Source: Patulibacter sp.
GTDB taxonomy: Bacteria; Actinomycetota; Thermoleophilia; Solirubrobacterales; Solirubrobacteraceae
Direction: 5' to 3'
Assembly (NCBI GenBank): GCA_023268575.1
Contig: JALRCL010000769.1
Coordinates: 1-12,898, forward strand
DNA: 12,898 nt
Shown: piece after piece, positions 4,116-11,553 of the stretch
How positions within the stretch are numbered: position 1 is the first letter of the stretch
Layout: each line of letters starts with the position of its first letter
Made by a program: the position numbers and the translations under genes
Notes under the pieces: generated by a model
What the model was told of the DNA's origin: nothing
The model's database searches: none
The model's input: the letters and a program-made list of their open reading frames with translations, nothing else

Positions 4116-6940
4116 GTCGTCGCCTTCCGCCGGGCCCCGATCGCCGCGAGGGCGGGCAGGACGAGGATCACCGCGAGGACCGCCACGGCGAGGTCCAGGA
4201 CGGTCACGAGGCCGAACTGCCGCAGCAGCGGGATGTCGCTGACGGCGAGGACGGCGAAGCCCGCGATCGCCGTCGCCGCCGAGGCGCCGACGGCCCGGCC
4301 GGTCGACCGCGCCGTCCGGGCGATCGCCATCGCGCTGCCCTGGCCCGCCCGGCGCTCCTCGTGGTAGCGCTCCGAGAGCAGGACGCTGAACTCCGTGCCG
4401 ATCGCGACCACGAGCGCGCCGAGGACCACCGACAGCGGGTTCAGCGGCAGTCCCAGCGCCCAGGTCGCCAGGCCCGACCAGCCGGCCGCCATCGCCACCG
4501 GGACGAGCGGGACGAGCCCGCGGCGGCGGCTGCGGGTCGCGACGACGAGCAGCAGCCCGACGAGCAGGAGGCTGCCGAGGAGCGTCAGCACGCGCCGGGT
4601 CGAGGAGGAGACCTCGCCGCTGGCGTCGGCGACGAGGACCGGGAGGCCGGTCGCGGTCGCGCGCACGCCGTCGGGCGGGTCGGCGATCGCCGCGCGGACG
4701 GCCCCGACGAGCTGGCGCTGGCGGTCCAGCGGCCCGAGCCGCAGACCGAAGCTCAGCAGCGCGCGATCGCGGTCCGGGGCGATCGTCGACCCGGTGAAGT
4801 ACGCCGGCAGCGCCGCGAGGCTCTCGTCCACCGCCTGCTGCGTGCGCAGCTGCGCGGGGTCCAGCAGGTCGGTGGGGGCGCCGAGTGGGCAGAGCCGCGC
4901 GGCGGCGCACCCGCGGTCGGCGCGGTAGTCGCCCGCGGCGAGGATCCGCGAGCGGGCCTCCCCCATCCAGCGCAGGACCGCCGGCGCGGTCACCGACCGG
5001 GCCTCCACGAGCACCTGCAGCTCGCCGGACACCCCGCTGGCGCGCTCGAGGGTCCGCAGGTCGCGCAGCGCCGGCAGGTCGTCGGGCACGAGCCGCTGCA
5101 GATCGGTCTCCACCGGCTCGCGCGACCCGAGCACGACGCCCGCCAGCGCGAGGGCCGTGCCGACGACGAGCACGAGGACGGGGCGCCCGTGGCTGAAGGC
5201 GACGAGCCGTCGCACGGCCGGCGTGCCGCCGATGCCCCCGCGCTCGGGCGCCGGCGTCGGCTCGCGCTCCTGCACCGCGGCGCGGGCGCCCCGCCGGAGC
5301 GCCCGCGCCACCGGCCGCAGCGGCCGCGCGAGGAGCCGCCCGGCCGGTCCCAGCAGCCGCCCCGCGAGGCGACCGGCCGGCGACAGCCGGTCGCCGAGCC
5401 AGCGCACCGCACGCAGGATCCGGGCCCCCGCCGCCCGCGCCAGGGCGACGATCGTGGCGAGGAGGCGCCCGAGCGCCCGCAGGAGCGTGCCGAGCGCGCG
5501 GACCGGGGCCGCGAGCGGGCGCGGCAGCCGTCGCGGCGAGCGGGCGCGGGGCGGCGGCGCCACCGTCGCGTCCTGGCGCCGGCCGAGCGCGGCGTGGAGG
5601 CTGAGGCCGACCGTGAACGCGGCGAGGACCGCGAGCGCCACGCCGACGAGCAGGACGAGGGCGAAGCCGCGCACGAGCGGCGTCGGCGAGAGCAGCAGGA
5701 CGAGGAACCCGGCGAGCGTCGCTCCGGCGGCCAACAGGACGGGGCGGCCGCCTACCGCGACCGCCCGCCGCGCCGCCTCGGGCCCCCGCAGGCCGCGGCG
5801 CCGCTGCTCCTCGACGCGCGCATGGAGCTGGACGCCGTAGTCGACCGCCAGGCCCAGCAGCACCGGCAGCGTGGCGATCGTGCCGAGGTTCACCGGGATG
5901 CCGAGGAGCCCGGTCCCGCCGAAGACGACCGCGAGCGTGCCCAGCGCGATCCCGAGCGGCAGGAGCCGCCGGCGCTCGGGGAACGTGAGCGCGAGCACGA
6001 TCGCCATCACGAGGACGCCGACGGCGAGCAGGAGCAGCAGTGCGTGCTCGAGCTCGACGGCGACGGCGTCGACGAGCACCGGTGCACCGCTGACGACGTA
6101 GCCCGCGCCGCGCTCGAGCCGGAACGCGTCCAGCGCCACCGCCTCCCGCACGAGCGCGACGACCGCGCGCCGGTCCTCGTCGCTCTGCCCCTCGCGCAGG
6201 CGCAGCGTCACGAGCGCCGCGTCGCGGTTCGGCAGCACCGCCGCGAAGCGCGCCTTCGGCGTCCCGGCCGGCGCGTTCGCGTCGAAGAGGAAGCGGCTGA
6301 CGAACTGCGGGTTGGCGAGCGAGACCTGCGTCGGGTCGATCCCGTACTCCTGGCTGATCTGCTGGGCCAGCGTCGTGAGCTTCTGGATCTCCCGCTGCTG
6401 GGCCCGCTCGCCGGCCCGGCGCGCCTCCGCGGCGTTGGCGCCGCGGCGGCGGGCCGCCTGCTGGGCCTCCGCCGCAGCCTGCTGCGCGCCGGCCAGGCCG
6501 CTCTGGACCTGGGCCTGCGCGGTCTCGGTGAAGGCGGTCGCCGCGGTGTTCGCGAACGTCGCGGGGCCGTAGACGACCTTCGCGGCGCGCCGCTCGCGCA
6601 GCCGCGCGCACGGACCATCGGGGCCGCCGGGGATCTCCTGCGCCTCCGGCGGGAAGCTCCCGGCCAGGCAGCCCTCGAGCCCGATGAGCCGCTGGAGGTC
6701 GTTCGTCGACGCGAGGTCGCCCGCGGACTCGCGCACGAGCACGACGATCGCCTCGTCGCCGAAGGTCGCCGCGACGTCGCGATCGGCGCGCCAGGCCTCC
6801 GAGTCGGTGCCGGTGATCGTGCGGACCGCCGCGGAGGTCCCCAGCTGCGTCAGGCCGTAGAGCCCGGCGGCGACGAGCAGGAGCGTCACGACGAGGACGC
6901 GCCCGGGACGGCGCAGGGCGAGGTCCACGAGCCGTCCCAC
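4112..6940 (-). CDS. RND superfamily transporter, MMPL / HAE3-like
   Basis: The 942-residue protein begins at GTG 6940-6938 (MGRLVDLALRRPGRVLVV). It has the two-half RND layout: helix 1 (about 14-30), a large extracytoplasmic loop, helices 2-6 (about 298-445), a cytosolic linker, helix 7 (about 580-600), a second large loop, then helices 8-12. The helix-4 signature GLAVDYGVQLHAR (Asp367-Tyr368) matches the Asp-Tyr proton-relay pair of MmpL-type pumps. The equivalent in the second half is AIGTEFSVLLSERY (Glu850-Phe851). The first loop carries a Gln/Ala-rich predicted coiled coil at about 136-199. The linker at about 450-575 is unusually long and Arg/Ala/Leu-rich. Family members move lipids, fatty acids or other hydrophobic molecules using the proton gradient; the substrate here is unknown. 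It follows the MCE genes by 79 bases and overlaps the thioredoxin-like gene by 4, so it probably works with one or both. Confidence 0.93.
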   Translation of the reverse strand: MGRLVDLALRRPGRVLVVTLLLVAAGLYGLTQLGTSAAVRTITGTDSEAWRADRDVAATFGDEAIVVLVRESAGDLASTNDLQRLIGLEGCLAGSFPPEAQEIPGGPDGPCARLRERRAAKVVYGPATFANTAATAFTETAQAQVQSGLAGAQQAAAEAQQAARRRGANAAEARRAGERAQQREIQKLTTLAQQISQEYGIDPTQVSLANPQFVSRFLFDANAPAGTPKARFAAVLPNRDAALVTLRLREGQSDEDRRAVVALVREAVALDAFRLERGAGYVVSGAPVLVDAVAVELEHALLLLLAVGVLVMAIVLALTFPERRRLLPLGIALGTLAVVFGGTGLLGIPVNLGTIATLPVLLGLAVDYGVQLHARVEEQRRRGLRGPEAARRAVAVGGRPVLLAAGATLAGFLVLLLSPTPLVRGFALVLLVGVALAVLAAFTVGLSLHAALGRRQDATVAPPPRARSPRRLPRPLAAPVRALGTLLRALGRLLATIVALARAAGARILRAVRWLGDRLSPAGRLAGRLLGPAGRLLARPLRPVARALRRGARAAVQEREPTPAPERGGIGGTPAVRRLVAFSHGRPVLVLVVGTALALAGVVLGSREPVETDLQRLVPDDLPALRDLRTLERASGVSGELQVLVEARSVTAPAVLRWMGEARSRILAAGDYRADRGCAAARLCPLGAPTDLLDPAQLRTQQAVDESLAALPAYFTGSTIAPDRDRALLSFGLRLGPLDRQRQLVGAVRAAIADPPDGVRATATGLPVLVADASGEVSSSTRRVLTLLGSLLLVGLLLVVATRSRRRGLVPLVPVAMAAGWSGLATWALGLPLNPLSVVLGALVVAIGTEFSVLLSERYHEERRAGQGSAMAIARTARSTGRAVGASAATAIAGFAVLAVSDIPLLRQFGLVTVLDLAVAVLAVILVLPALAAIGARRKATT
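4123..4128 (-). promoter_or_regulatory. Ribosome binding site of the thioredoxin-like gene
   Basis: On the minus strand GGAAGG lies seven bases before the GTG at 4115, inside the 3' end of the RND gene. It decides the start of the thioredoxin-like gene and argues against reading the long upstream open frame as a fusion. Confidence 0.65.
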
Positions 6941-7023
6941 GGCCGTGCAGCCTATCCGGCGGGCCAGCGCCCGGACCCGGTGACCGGACGGCGCGTCGGA
7001 CCAGGGCGCCGCGGACCGGTCAC
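6941..7023 (-). promoter_or_regulatory. Structured gap between the last MCE gene and the RND gene
   Basis: GTGACCGG (6980-6987) pairs with CCGGTCAC (7016-7023). Inside it, CGGCGC (6989-6994) pairs with GCGCCG (7006-7011), leaving an 11-base loop and a small internal bulge. The outer arm includes the stop codon of the last MCE gene. There is no T-tract on the minus strand after the stem, so it is not a classical terminator. It could attenuate read-through, protect an mRNA end or space two parts of one operon. No promoter hexamers are evident for the RND gene. Confidence 0.45.
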
Positions 7024-8474
7024 TCCGGGTCGCGTGCGACGCGCGGGTAGTCGCCGGTCGAGCCGTCCGGGTTCGTGAAGGGTCCCTGCTTCGCGCAGCC
7101 GGGGGCCAGCGCCGTCAGCGACCCGCCGAGCGTCTCGAGCAGGTCGCTCAGGACGCCGGCGCTCGGGCGAGCGGCCCCGCACTGGCGGTTCTCGAAGACC
7201 GGCATCCCCTGGGCGAGCTGCGAGAACGCCCCGGGCTTCGCGTACGCGTCCGGGCGGTTCGTCGCCAGGCGCCGCTTCCAGATCGCGAGGTTCTCGAGGT
7301 TCAGCGGGGTGACGAGGCGCAGGTAGCCGTAGCGCTTGCCGTCGACGCCGAGGGCGCTGCCGTTGAGCGCCATCCCGGCGTTGGCGAAGAACGCGCGGCC
7401 CTCCTGCGGGTAGCGCCCGACGAACTCCAGCGCGGGGTTGACCTCGCGCAGCAACGGCCCGATGTCGGCGAGCGCGGGGCGCAGCGCGTCGGTGACCTCC
7501 GTCAGCGCGGGCAGGCCCGTCCGGCTGCGCGTGATGAGCGGCCCGAGGTCGACGAACAGCGCCCGCAGGTCGGGAGCCAGCTGCTCGAGGCTGCGCAGCG
7601 ACGGGCTGAGCTCCCGGGCCGCCGGGCGCAGCTGGGCCACCAGGGGCGCGCTCGCGTCGCTGAACCGGCGCAGCCGGGCGACCGACCGTTGCGCCTCGCG
7701 CTGGAAGGCGGGCAGGGCGGTGACCGCCTCGCGCAGCGACGCGCCGCGGCGATCCGTGATCGCCAGCGCGCGGCCCGCGTCGGTGATGAGCCCGGCGAGC
7801 TGTCCGCGCCGCTCGCTCAGCGCGCCGACGGTCCGCCCGCCGTCGCGCACGAGGGTCCGCAGGTCCCCGCGCTGCGCGTCGAGGATCCGCAGGAGCGTCG
7901 CCCCGTCCTGGGCGAAGGGCGAGAACAGCCCGATCGCCGCCGACAGGTCCGTGCCGCGACCGTCGAGCGCGAGCGCCGAGCGCTGCAGCTGCTCGCGGAG
8001 CGCCTCGCGGGTCGGGCGGTCGAACGTCCGCAGGACCTCGTCGAACTCGACGGTCTCCGCGACGCGGCCGTCGGGCAGGCGGCCGCCGTCGGCGATCGTG
8101 GGCCCACGCCGGTTCCCCGGCGTCAGCTCGACGTACGTCTCGCCGAGCAGCGTCTTGGCGCGCAGCACCGCGCGGGTGTCGCGCGGCAGCGGGGCGAACC
8201 GCGGCTGCACCTCGACGACCGCGTCGGCACGACCGGTCCGGCGATTCGCCTCGATCGACTTGACCTTCCCGACCGGCACGCCGGAGATCCGGACGTCGGC
8301 CTCGCTGGCCAGCTGGGCGCCCTCGGCGAAGGAGACGTGGACGCGGTAGCCCTGCGGGCGCAGCGGCGCGGAGCCGCCGAACGCGAGCCACAGGTACAGC
8401 AGCAGCGCGAAGCAGGACAGCGCGAAGCCGACCATGAGCAGGATCCGGCCGACGCCGGGCGAGCGCGTGCTCAT
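7020..8474 (-). CDS. MCE/MlaD family protein (fourth and last of the run)
   Basis: The 484-residue protein starts at ATG 8474-8472, overlapping the previous stop as ATGA, with GGGAGG six bases upstream. Residues 10-32 are a membrane anchor (ILLMVGFALSCFALLLYLWLA). The MCE domain spans about 41-119: YRVHVSFAEGAQLASEADVR, ISGVPVGKVKSI, then LRAKTLLGETYVELTPG. It is followed by about 230 residues of amphipathic helix with repeated spacings (LRTL, LREAV, LRPAA, LRSL, LRPAL), the part that builds the tube in known MCE assemblies. The C-terminal region (ALEFVGRYP to LAPGCAKQGPF) has two cysteines and ends PRVARDPE. MCE proteins bind and conduct lipids between membranes as hexamers with a MlaE-type permease. 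Which lipid is moved cannot be told from sequence. It is the MCE gene adjacent to the RND transporter. Confidence 0.92.
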   Translation of the reverse strand: MSTRSPGVGRILLMVGFALSCFALLLYLWLAFGGSAPLRPQGYRVHVSFAEGAQLASEADVRISGVPVGKVKSIEANRRTGRADAVVEVQPRFAPLPRDTRAVLRAKTLLGETYVELTPGNRRGPTIADGGRLPDGRVAETVEFDEVLRTFDRPTREALREQLQRSALALDGRGTDLSAAIGLFSPFAQDGATLLRILDAQRGDLRTLVRDGGRTVGALSERRGQLAGLITDAGRALAITDRRGASLREAVTALPAFQREAQRSVARLRRFSDASAPLVAQLRPAARELSPSLRSLEQLAPDLRALFVDLGPLITRSRTGLPALTEVTDALRPALADIGPLLREVNPALEFVGRYPQEGRAFFANAGMALNGSALGVDGKRYGYLRLVTPLNLENLAIWKRRLATNRPDAYAKPGAFSQLAQGMPVFENRQCGAARPSAGVLSDLLETLGGSLTALAPGCAKQGPFTNPDGSTGDYPRVARDPE

Positions 8475-9952
8475 CGCGTGCCTCCCGTCGCCGCGGCGCC
8501 GGCGGCGGCGCGCGCCTGCTCCTCGTCCCGAGCCGTGGCGCCGTCCCGGCCGGCGGACCCGCCGCGCGTCGTCGCCGCCCCGTCGCGGGTGGAGGACCGC
8601 GGCGTGTCGCCGCGGTTGCCCGATGCGTCGCCCGGACCGATCGGGCACAGCCCGGAGCCCGAGAGGCTCGAGAAGACCCCCGTCAGCAGGCCCGCGACGG
8701 GGTTCACCCGCGCGGCGTCGGAGAACGACCCCAGCGACGTGCAGGTGATGAGGATCATGCCGCGGCGGATCGGGCCGTGGGCGTCCTGCGTGTTGAAGAT
8801 CCAGGGCGCGAGGTGCGTGAGCCACTGCGCCCAGAAGAGGTACCCCTGCTCCTCGCCCGGCGGGTCGTAGGCGAGCATGTTCGCCGCGCGGTTGAGCGTC
8901 GCGAGCGTCGCGGTCGCGTCGGGCGACAGCTCGGCCGTCGTGGCGGCGGCGCGCCGCAGGCGGCGCAGCGTCGGCAGCGTCTGCCGGCTGAAGGGGAGGA
9001 GCTGCTCGCGCAGCACCGGCTCCGTGCGCTGCAGGAGCGGGCGGCTCGCACGCAGCGCGGGCTCCAGCGCGTCGGCCACGGGTTGGAGCGCCGCGGTGGC
9101 GGGCCGCAGCTGGCGGGCGAGCGCGCCGCCGTCCTGCAGCGCCGTGCGCGTCGTGCGCAGCGTGGCGGGCAGCTCGCGCAGGGCGGTGCGCAGCTCGCGG
9201 TCGCGAGCGCCGATCGTCGAGAAGACGTCGTCGGTCGTATCGACCGCGCGCACGACGTCGCCGCGGCTGCGCGCCAGCGCCTCGGTGACGAGCCGCAGCC
9301 GGCCGACGACCCGCCGGGTGTTCTCCCGTCGGTCCTCGAGCGCCTCGCCGATCCGGCGCAGGTTGCGCGTCACGGGATCGATCTCGCGCAGGCCGTCGGA
9401 GAGCTGCCGCGACTGCCCCTTCAGCGCCGAGCCGGCGCCGTTGAGCAGCAGCTGCAGCGCGCCGCGCGTGTCGGTGTCCAGCGACGCGAGGATCTCGTCG
9501 ACGTTCACGTTCGGCCGCGTCCGCGAGGCCGGGACGGTGAAGCCCGCCGGGACGCGCGGCGCCGATGGCGTGCCCGGGTCGAGCTCGAGCACCATGTCGT
9601 TCAGCCCGGTCTTCGGACGCAGCAACGCGGAGGCGTCGCGGCGCATCATCGCCGCGTACTTCTCGCGCAGGCGGATGCCGACGATCGCGCGACCGCCGTG
9701 GAGCTCGACGTCGGTGATGTCGCCGACCTCGACGCCGGCGATCGTGACGGTCTGCCCCTGGCCCGGCGTGACGGACTGGGCGGTGTCGAGCTCGACGCGG
9801 TAGTGGACGTCGTCCTGCCCGATCCCCGGGACCCACCCCGGGAAGGCGACGCGCTGGTTCACGAGGAGGTAGACCGTGACGACGAGCGCCGTCGCCGCCA
9901 TCGCGAGGATGATCGCGACCCAGCGGCCGTGCTGGCGGATGGCGCGCTTCAC
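8471..9952 (-). CDS. MCE/MlaD family protein (third of the run) with a low-complexity tail
   Basis: The start is GTG 9952-9950, overlapping the preceding stop as GTGA, with GGGAAGGA six bases upstream; the product is 493 residues. A membrane helix lies at about 11-32 (WVAIILAMAATALVVTVYLLV). The MCE domain is about 49-127 and contains VTIAGVEVGDITDV and LLRPKTGLNDMVLELDPG, where the usual 'G..YVEL' is NDMVLEL. A long helical region with recurring LR/RL heptads follows to about residue 370. A conserved-looking C-terminal block has AANMLAYDPPGEEQGYLF, WAQWLTHLAPWIFNTQDAHG and LITCTSLGSF. The last ~50 residues are Gly/Ala/Arg/Asp/Thr-rich and probably disordered. It likely co-assembles with the other MCE proteins of the operon; substrate unknown. 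Confidence 0.92.
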   Translation of the reverse strand: MKRAIRQHGRWVAIILAMAATALVVTVYLLVNQRVAFPGWVPGIGQDDVHYRVELDTAQSVTPGQGQTVTIAGVEVGDITDVELHGGRAIVGIRLREKYAAMMRRDASALLRPKTGLNDMVLELDPGTPSAPRVPAGFTVPASRTRPNVNVDEILASLDTDTRGALQLLLNGAGSALKGQSRQLSDGLREIDPVTRNLRRIGEALEDRRENTRRVVGRLRLVTEALARSRGDVVRAVDTTDDVFSTIGARDRELRTALRELPATLRTTRTALQDGGALARQLRPATAALQPVADALEPALRASRPLLQRTEPVLREQLLPFSRQTLPTLRRLRRAAATTAELSPDATATLATLNRAANMLAYDPPGEEQGYLFWAQWLTHLAPWIFNTQDAHGPIRRGMILITCTSLGSFSDAARVNPVAGLLTGVFSSLSGSGLCPIGPGDASGNRGDTPRSSTRDGAATTRGGSAGRDGATARDEEQARAAAGAAATGGTR

Positions 9953-11553
9953 TTCGCGTCCTTCCCGTCGAGACGACCGGCGAAGGGGCTCAGCCGCTCG
10001 GCGACCTCGCTCGCCAGGCCGCCGACGTCGCGCACGCCGCGGACGGGCGCGTCCAGGCCGGTCGTGCCGCGGTCGCGGGCCTCTGCCCCGCGGGCCGCAC
10101 CGACGACCTGCGCCGCGTCGCCGGGGGCCGAGCGGGCCGTGTTGGGGTCCGGCACCGGCTGCTGCGAGCAGGGCTGGTCGTCGACGTAGGGCGGACGCTT
10201 CGCCGGGCGGACGGGGCGCACGCCGATCGGCGCGCGGGCCGCGCTGCCCAGGAGCGGCGAGCCCTCGCTGCTGACCTGGCCGAAGTCGAGCGTGTTCGGC
10301 CCGATCCCGGTCTGGACCCGGGCGTACGGCCCGTTGCCGTCGCCGTTCTGGCCCTCGCCGGCGAGGCCGACCATGCCGTACCAGAAGCCCTTGTACGTCT
10401 CGCGGCCCGTCGTGAACCGGCCGTCCTCGATCTTCGCGTTGCCTGCGGGCAGGACCACGCGGTAGGCGCACATCGACAGCTCGTCGACCTGGGGCAGGAG
10501 CGTCGTGCTCTGCTCGGTGAAGCGTGCGAGCGCCGGCACCGCCTGCGCCGCGGTCGCCACCCAGCCACGCAGCGCGTCCGGGCCCATGAGCGTGCGGGCG
10601 CTGCGCACCCACGGGATCGCGGCGTCGATCGTGGCGGCGGTCTGCCGGACGCCGGGCAGCAGCGCGCGGGCGAGCCGCCGCGTCCCGGGGAAGGCGGCCC
10701 GGAGGTCCGCGAACGCGCCGTCCGCCGTGCGCAGCGTCGGCGCCAGCTCGGCGATCGAGCCCTCGAGCGCGCCCTGGTCGGCGGTGAGCGCGGCCGTCGT
10801 GCGGTCGAGCCCGCGCACCGCGCCGACGAGTTGCTGGGAATGGCCGGCGAGATCCCCCGAGAGGGCGCCCGCGGCCGCGATGAGGCGCGAGAGGTCGTGC
10901 GGCTGCTCGCCGCGCAGCGCGTCGGCGTTGACCGCCGAGGTGCGCAGCGCGGGCGGAGCGGCCAGCAGGGTCCGCCGCAGCGCCGCGGCGGCCGTGCCGT
11001 CGCCGTAGTCGCGCCCGAGGCCGTTGCCCAGGCCGGTGATGGTGTCCTGCAGGTCACGGCGCTGCTGCGCGGGCAGCGAGCTCAGTACCTGGTCCCACTG
11101 GACCGCCGACTGCGTGCGGGTGACGGGCAGCGTCGCGTTCTCGGCCAGCGCAGCAGCGCGCGGGGTCCCGGGCTGCAGGTCGACGAAGAAGTTCCCCTCG
11201 AGGAAGATCCGCGGGCGGATCTTCAGGGTCGCGTCCTGCCGCGGTCGCGGCGCGTCGTCGCGGAGGTCCATCTTCACGAGCGACGTCGTGCCGTCGCCGT
11301 GGGGCTCGACGCCGGTGACGGTGCCGACCGGGATGCCGGCGACGCGGACCGGCGAGCCGGCCTTGATCGCCTGCGCGTCGGCGACCACCGCGCTGAGGCG
11401 GAAGCCGTGGCTGCCCGGGACGTGCCCCTTGCTGAAGCCGAGGTAGACGATCAGCGCGGCGGCGACGAGCACGAGCGCTCCGGCGCGCACGGGGCTCATC
11501 CCGCGCGAGCGGGCGCTCTTCGGCGGGCCGGTGCGGCGTCGCAGGAGGCTCAC
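9949..11553 (-). CDS. MCE/MlaD family protein (second of the run)
   Basis: The start is GTG 11553-11551 (VSLLRRRTGPPKSARSRG), overlapping the previous stop as GTGA, with a GGAG about nine bases upstream; the product is 534 residues. A membrane helix lies at about 22-40 (VRAGALVLVAAALIVYLGF) after a basic cytosolic tail. The MCE domain at about 51-128 contains SPVRVAGIPVGTVTGVEPHG and RIFLEGNFFVDLQPG. The helical tube-forming region extends to about residue 365. A C-terminal block follows with LSMCAYRVVLPAGNAKIEDG, YKGFWYGMVGLAGEGQNGDG and GIGPNTLDFG, then a Pro/Ala/Arg-rich tail with PPYVDDQPCSQQPVPDP. The block resembles the C-terminal end of MCE proteins in other Actinobacteria in its position only; its role is unknown. 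It is the longest MCE protein of the set. Confidence 0.92.
   Translation of the reverse strand: MSLLRRRTGPPKSARSRGMSPVRAGALVLVAAALIVYLGFSKGHVPGSHGFRLSAVVADAQAIKAGSPVRVAGIPVGTVTGVEPHGDGTTSLVKMDLRDDAPRPRQDATLKIRPRIFLEGNFFVDLQPGTPRAAALAENATLPVTRTQSAVQWDQVLSSLPAQQRRDLQDTITGLGNGLGRDYGDGTAAAALRRTLLAAPPALRTSAVNADALRGEQPHDLSRLIAAAGALSGDLAGHSQQLVGAVRGLDRTTAALTADQGALEGSIAELAPTLRTADGAFADLRAAFPGTRRLARALLPGVRQTAATIDAAIPWVRSARTLMGPDALRGWVATAAQAVPALARFTEQSTTLLPQVDELSMCAYRVVLPAGNAKIEDGRFTTGRETYKGFWYGMVGLAGEGQNGDGNGPYARVQTGIGPNTLDFGQVSSEGSPLLGSAARAPIGVRPVRPAKRPPYVDDQPCSQQPVPDPNTARSAPGDAAQVVGAARGAEARDRGTTGLDAPVRGVRDVGGLASEVAERLSPFAGRLDGKDAK

Noticed and set aside
3102..6611. A single 1169-codon minus-strand open frame that could suggest a giant fusion protein
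   Set aside because: Only its last 338 codons (from the GTG at 4115) look like protein. The rest is Arg/Gly/Ala-rich shadow of the RND gene in another frame, and a good ribosome site marks the real start.
3812..7078. Plus-strand 1088-codon open frame antisense to the RND gene
   Set aside because: Composition is dominated by Arg, Gly, Ala, His and Asp with no recognisable domain, as expected for the antisense of a GC-rich gene.
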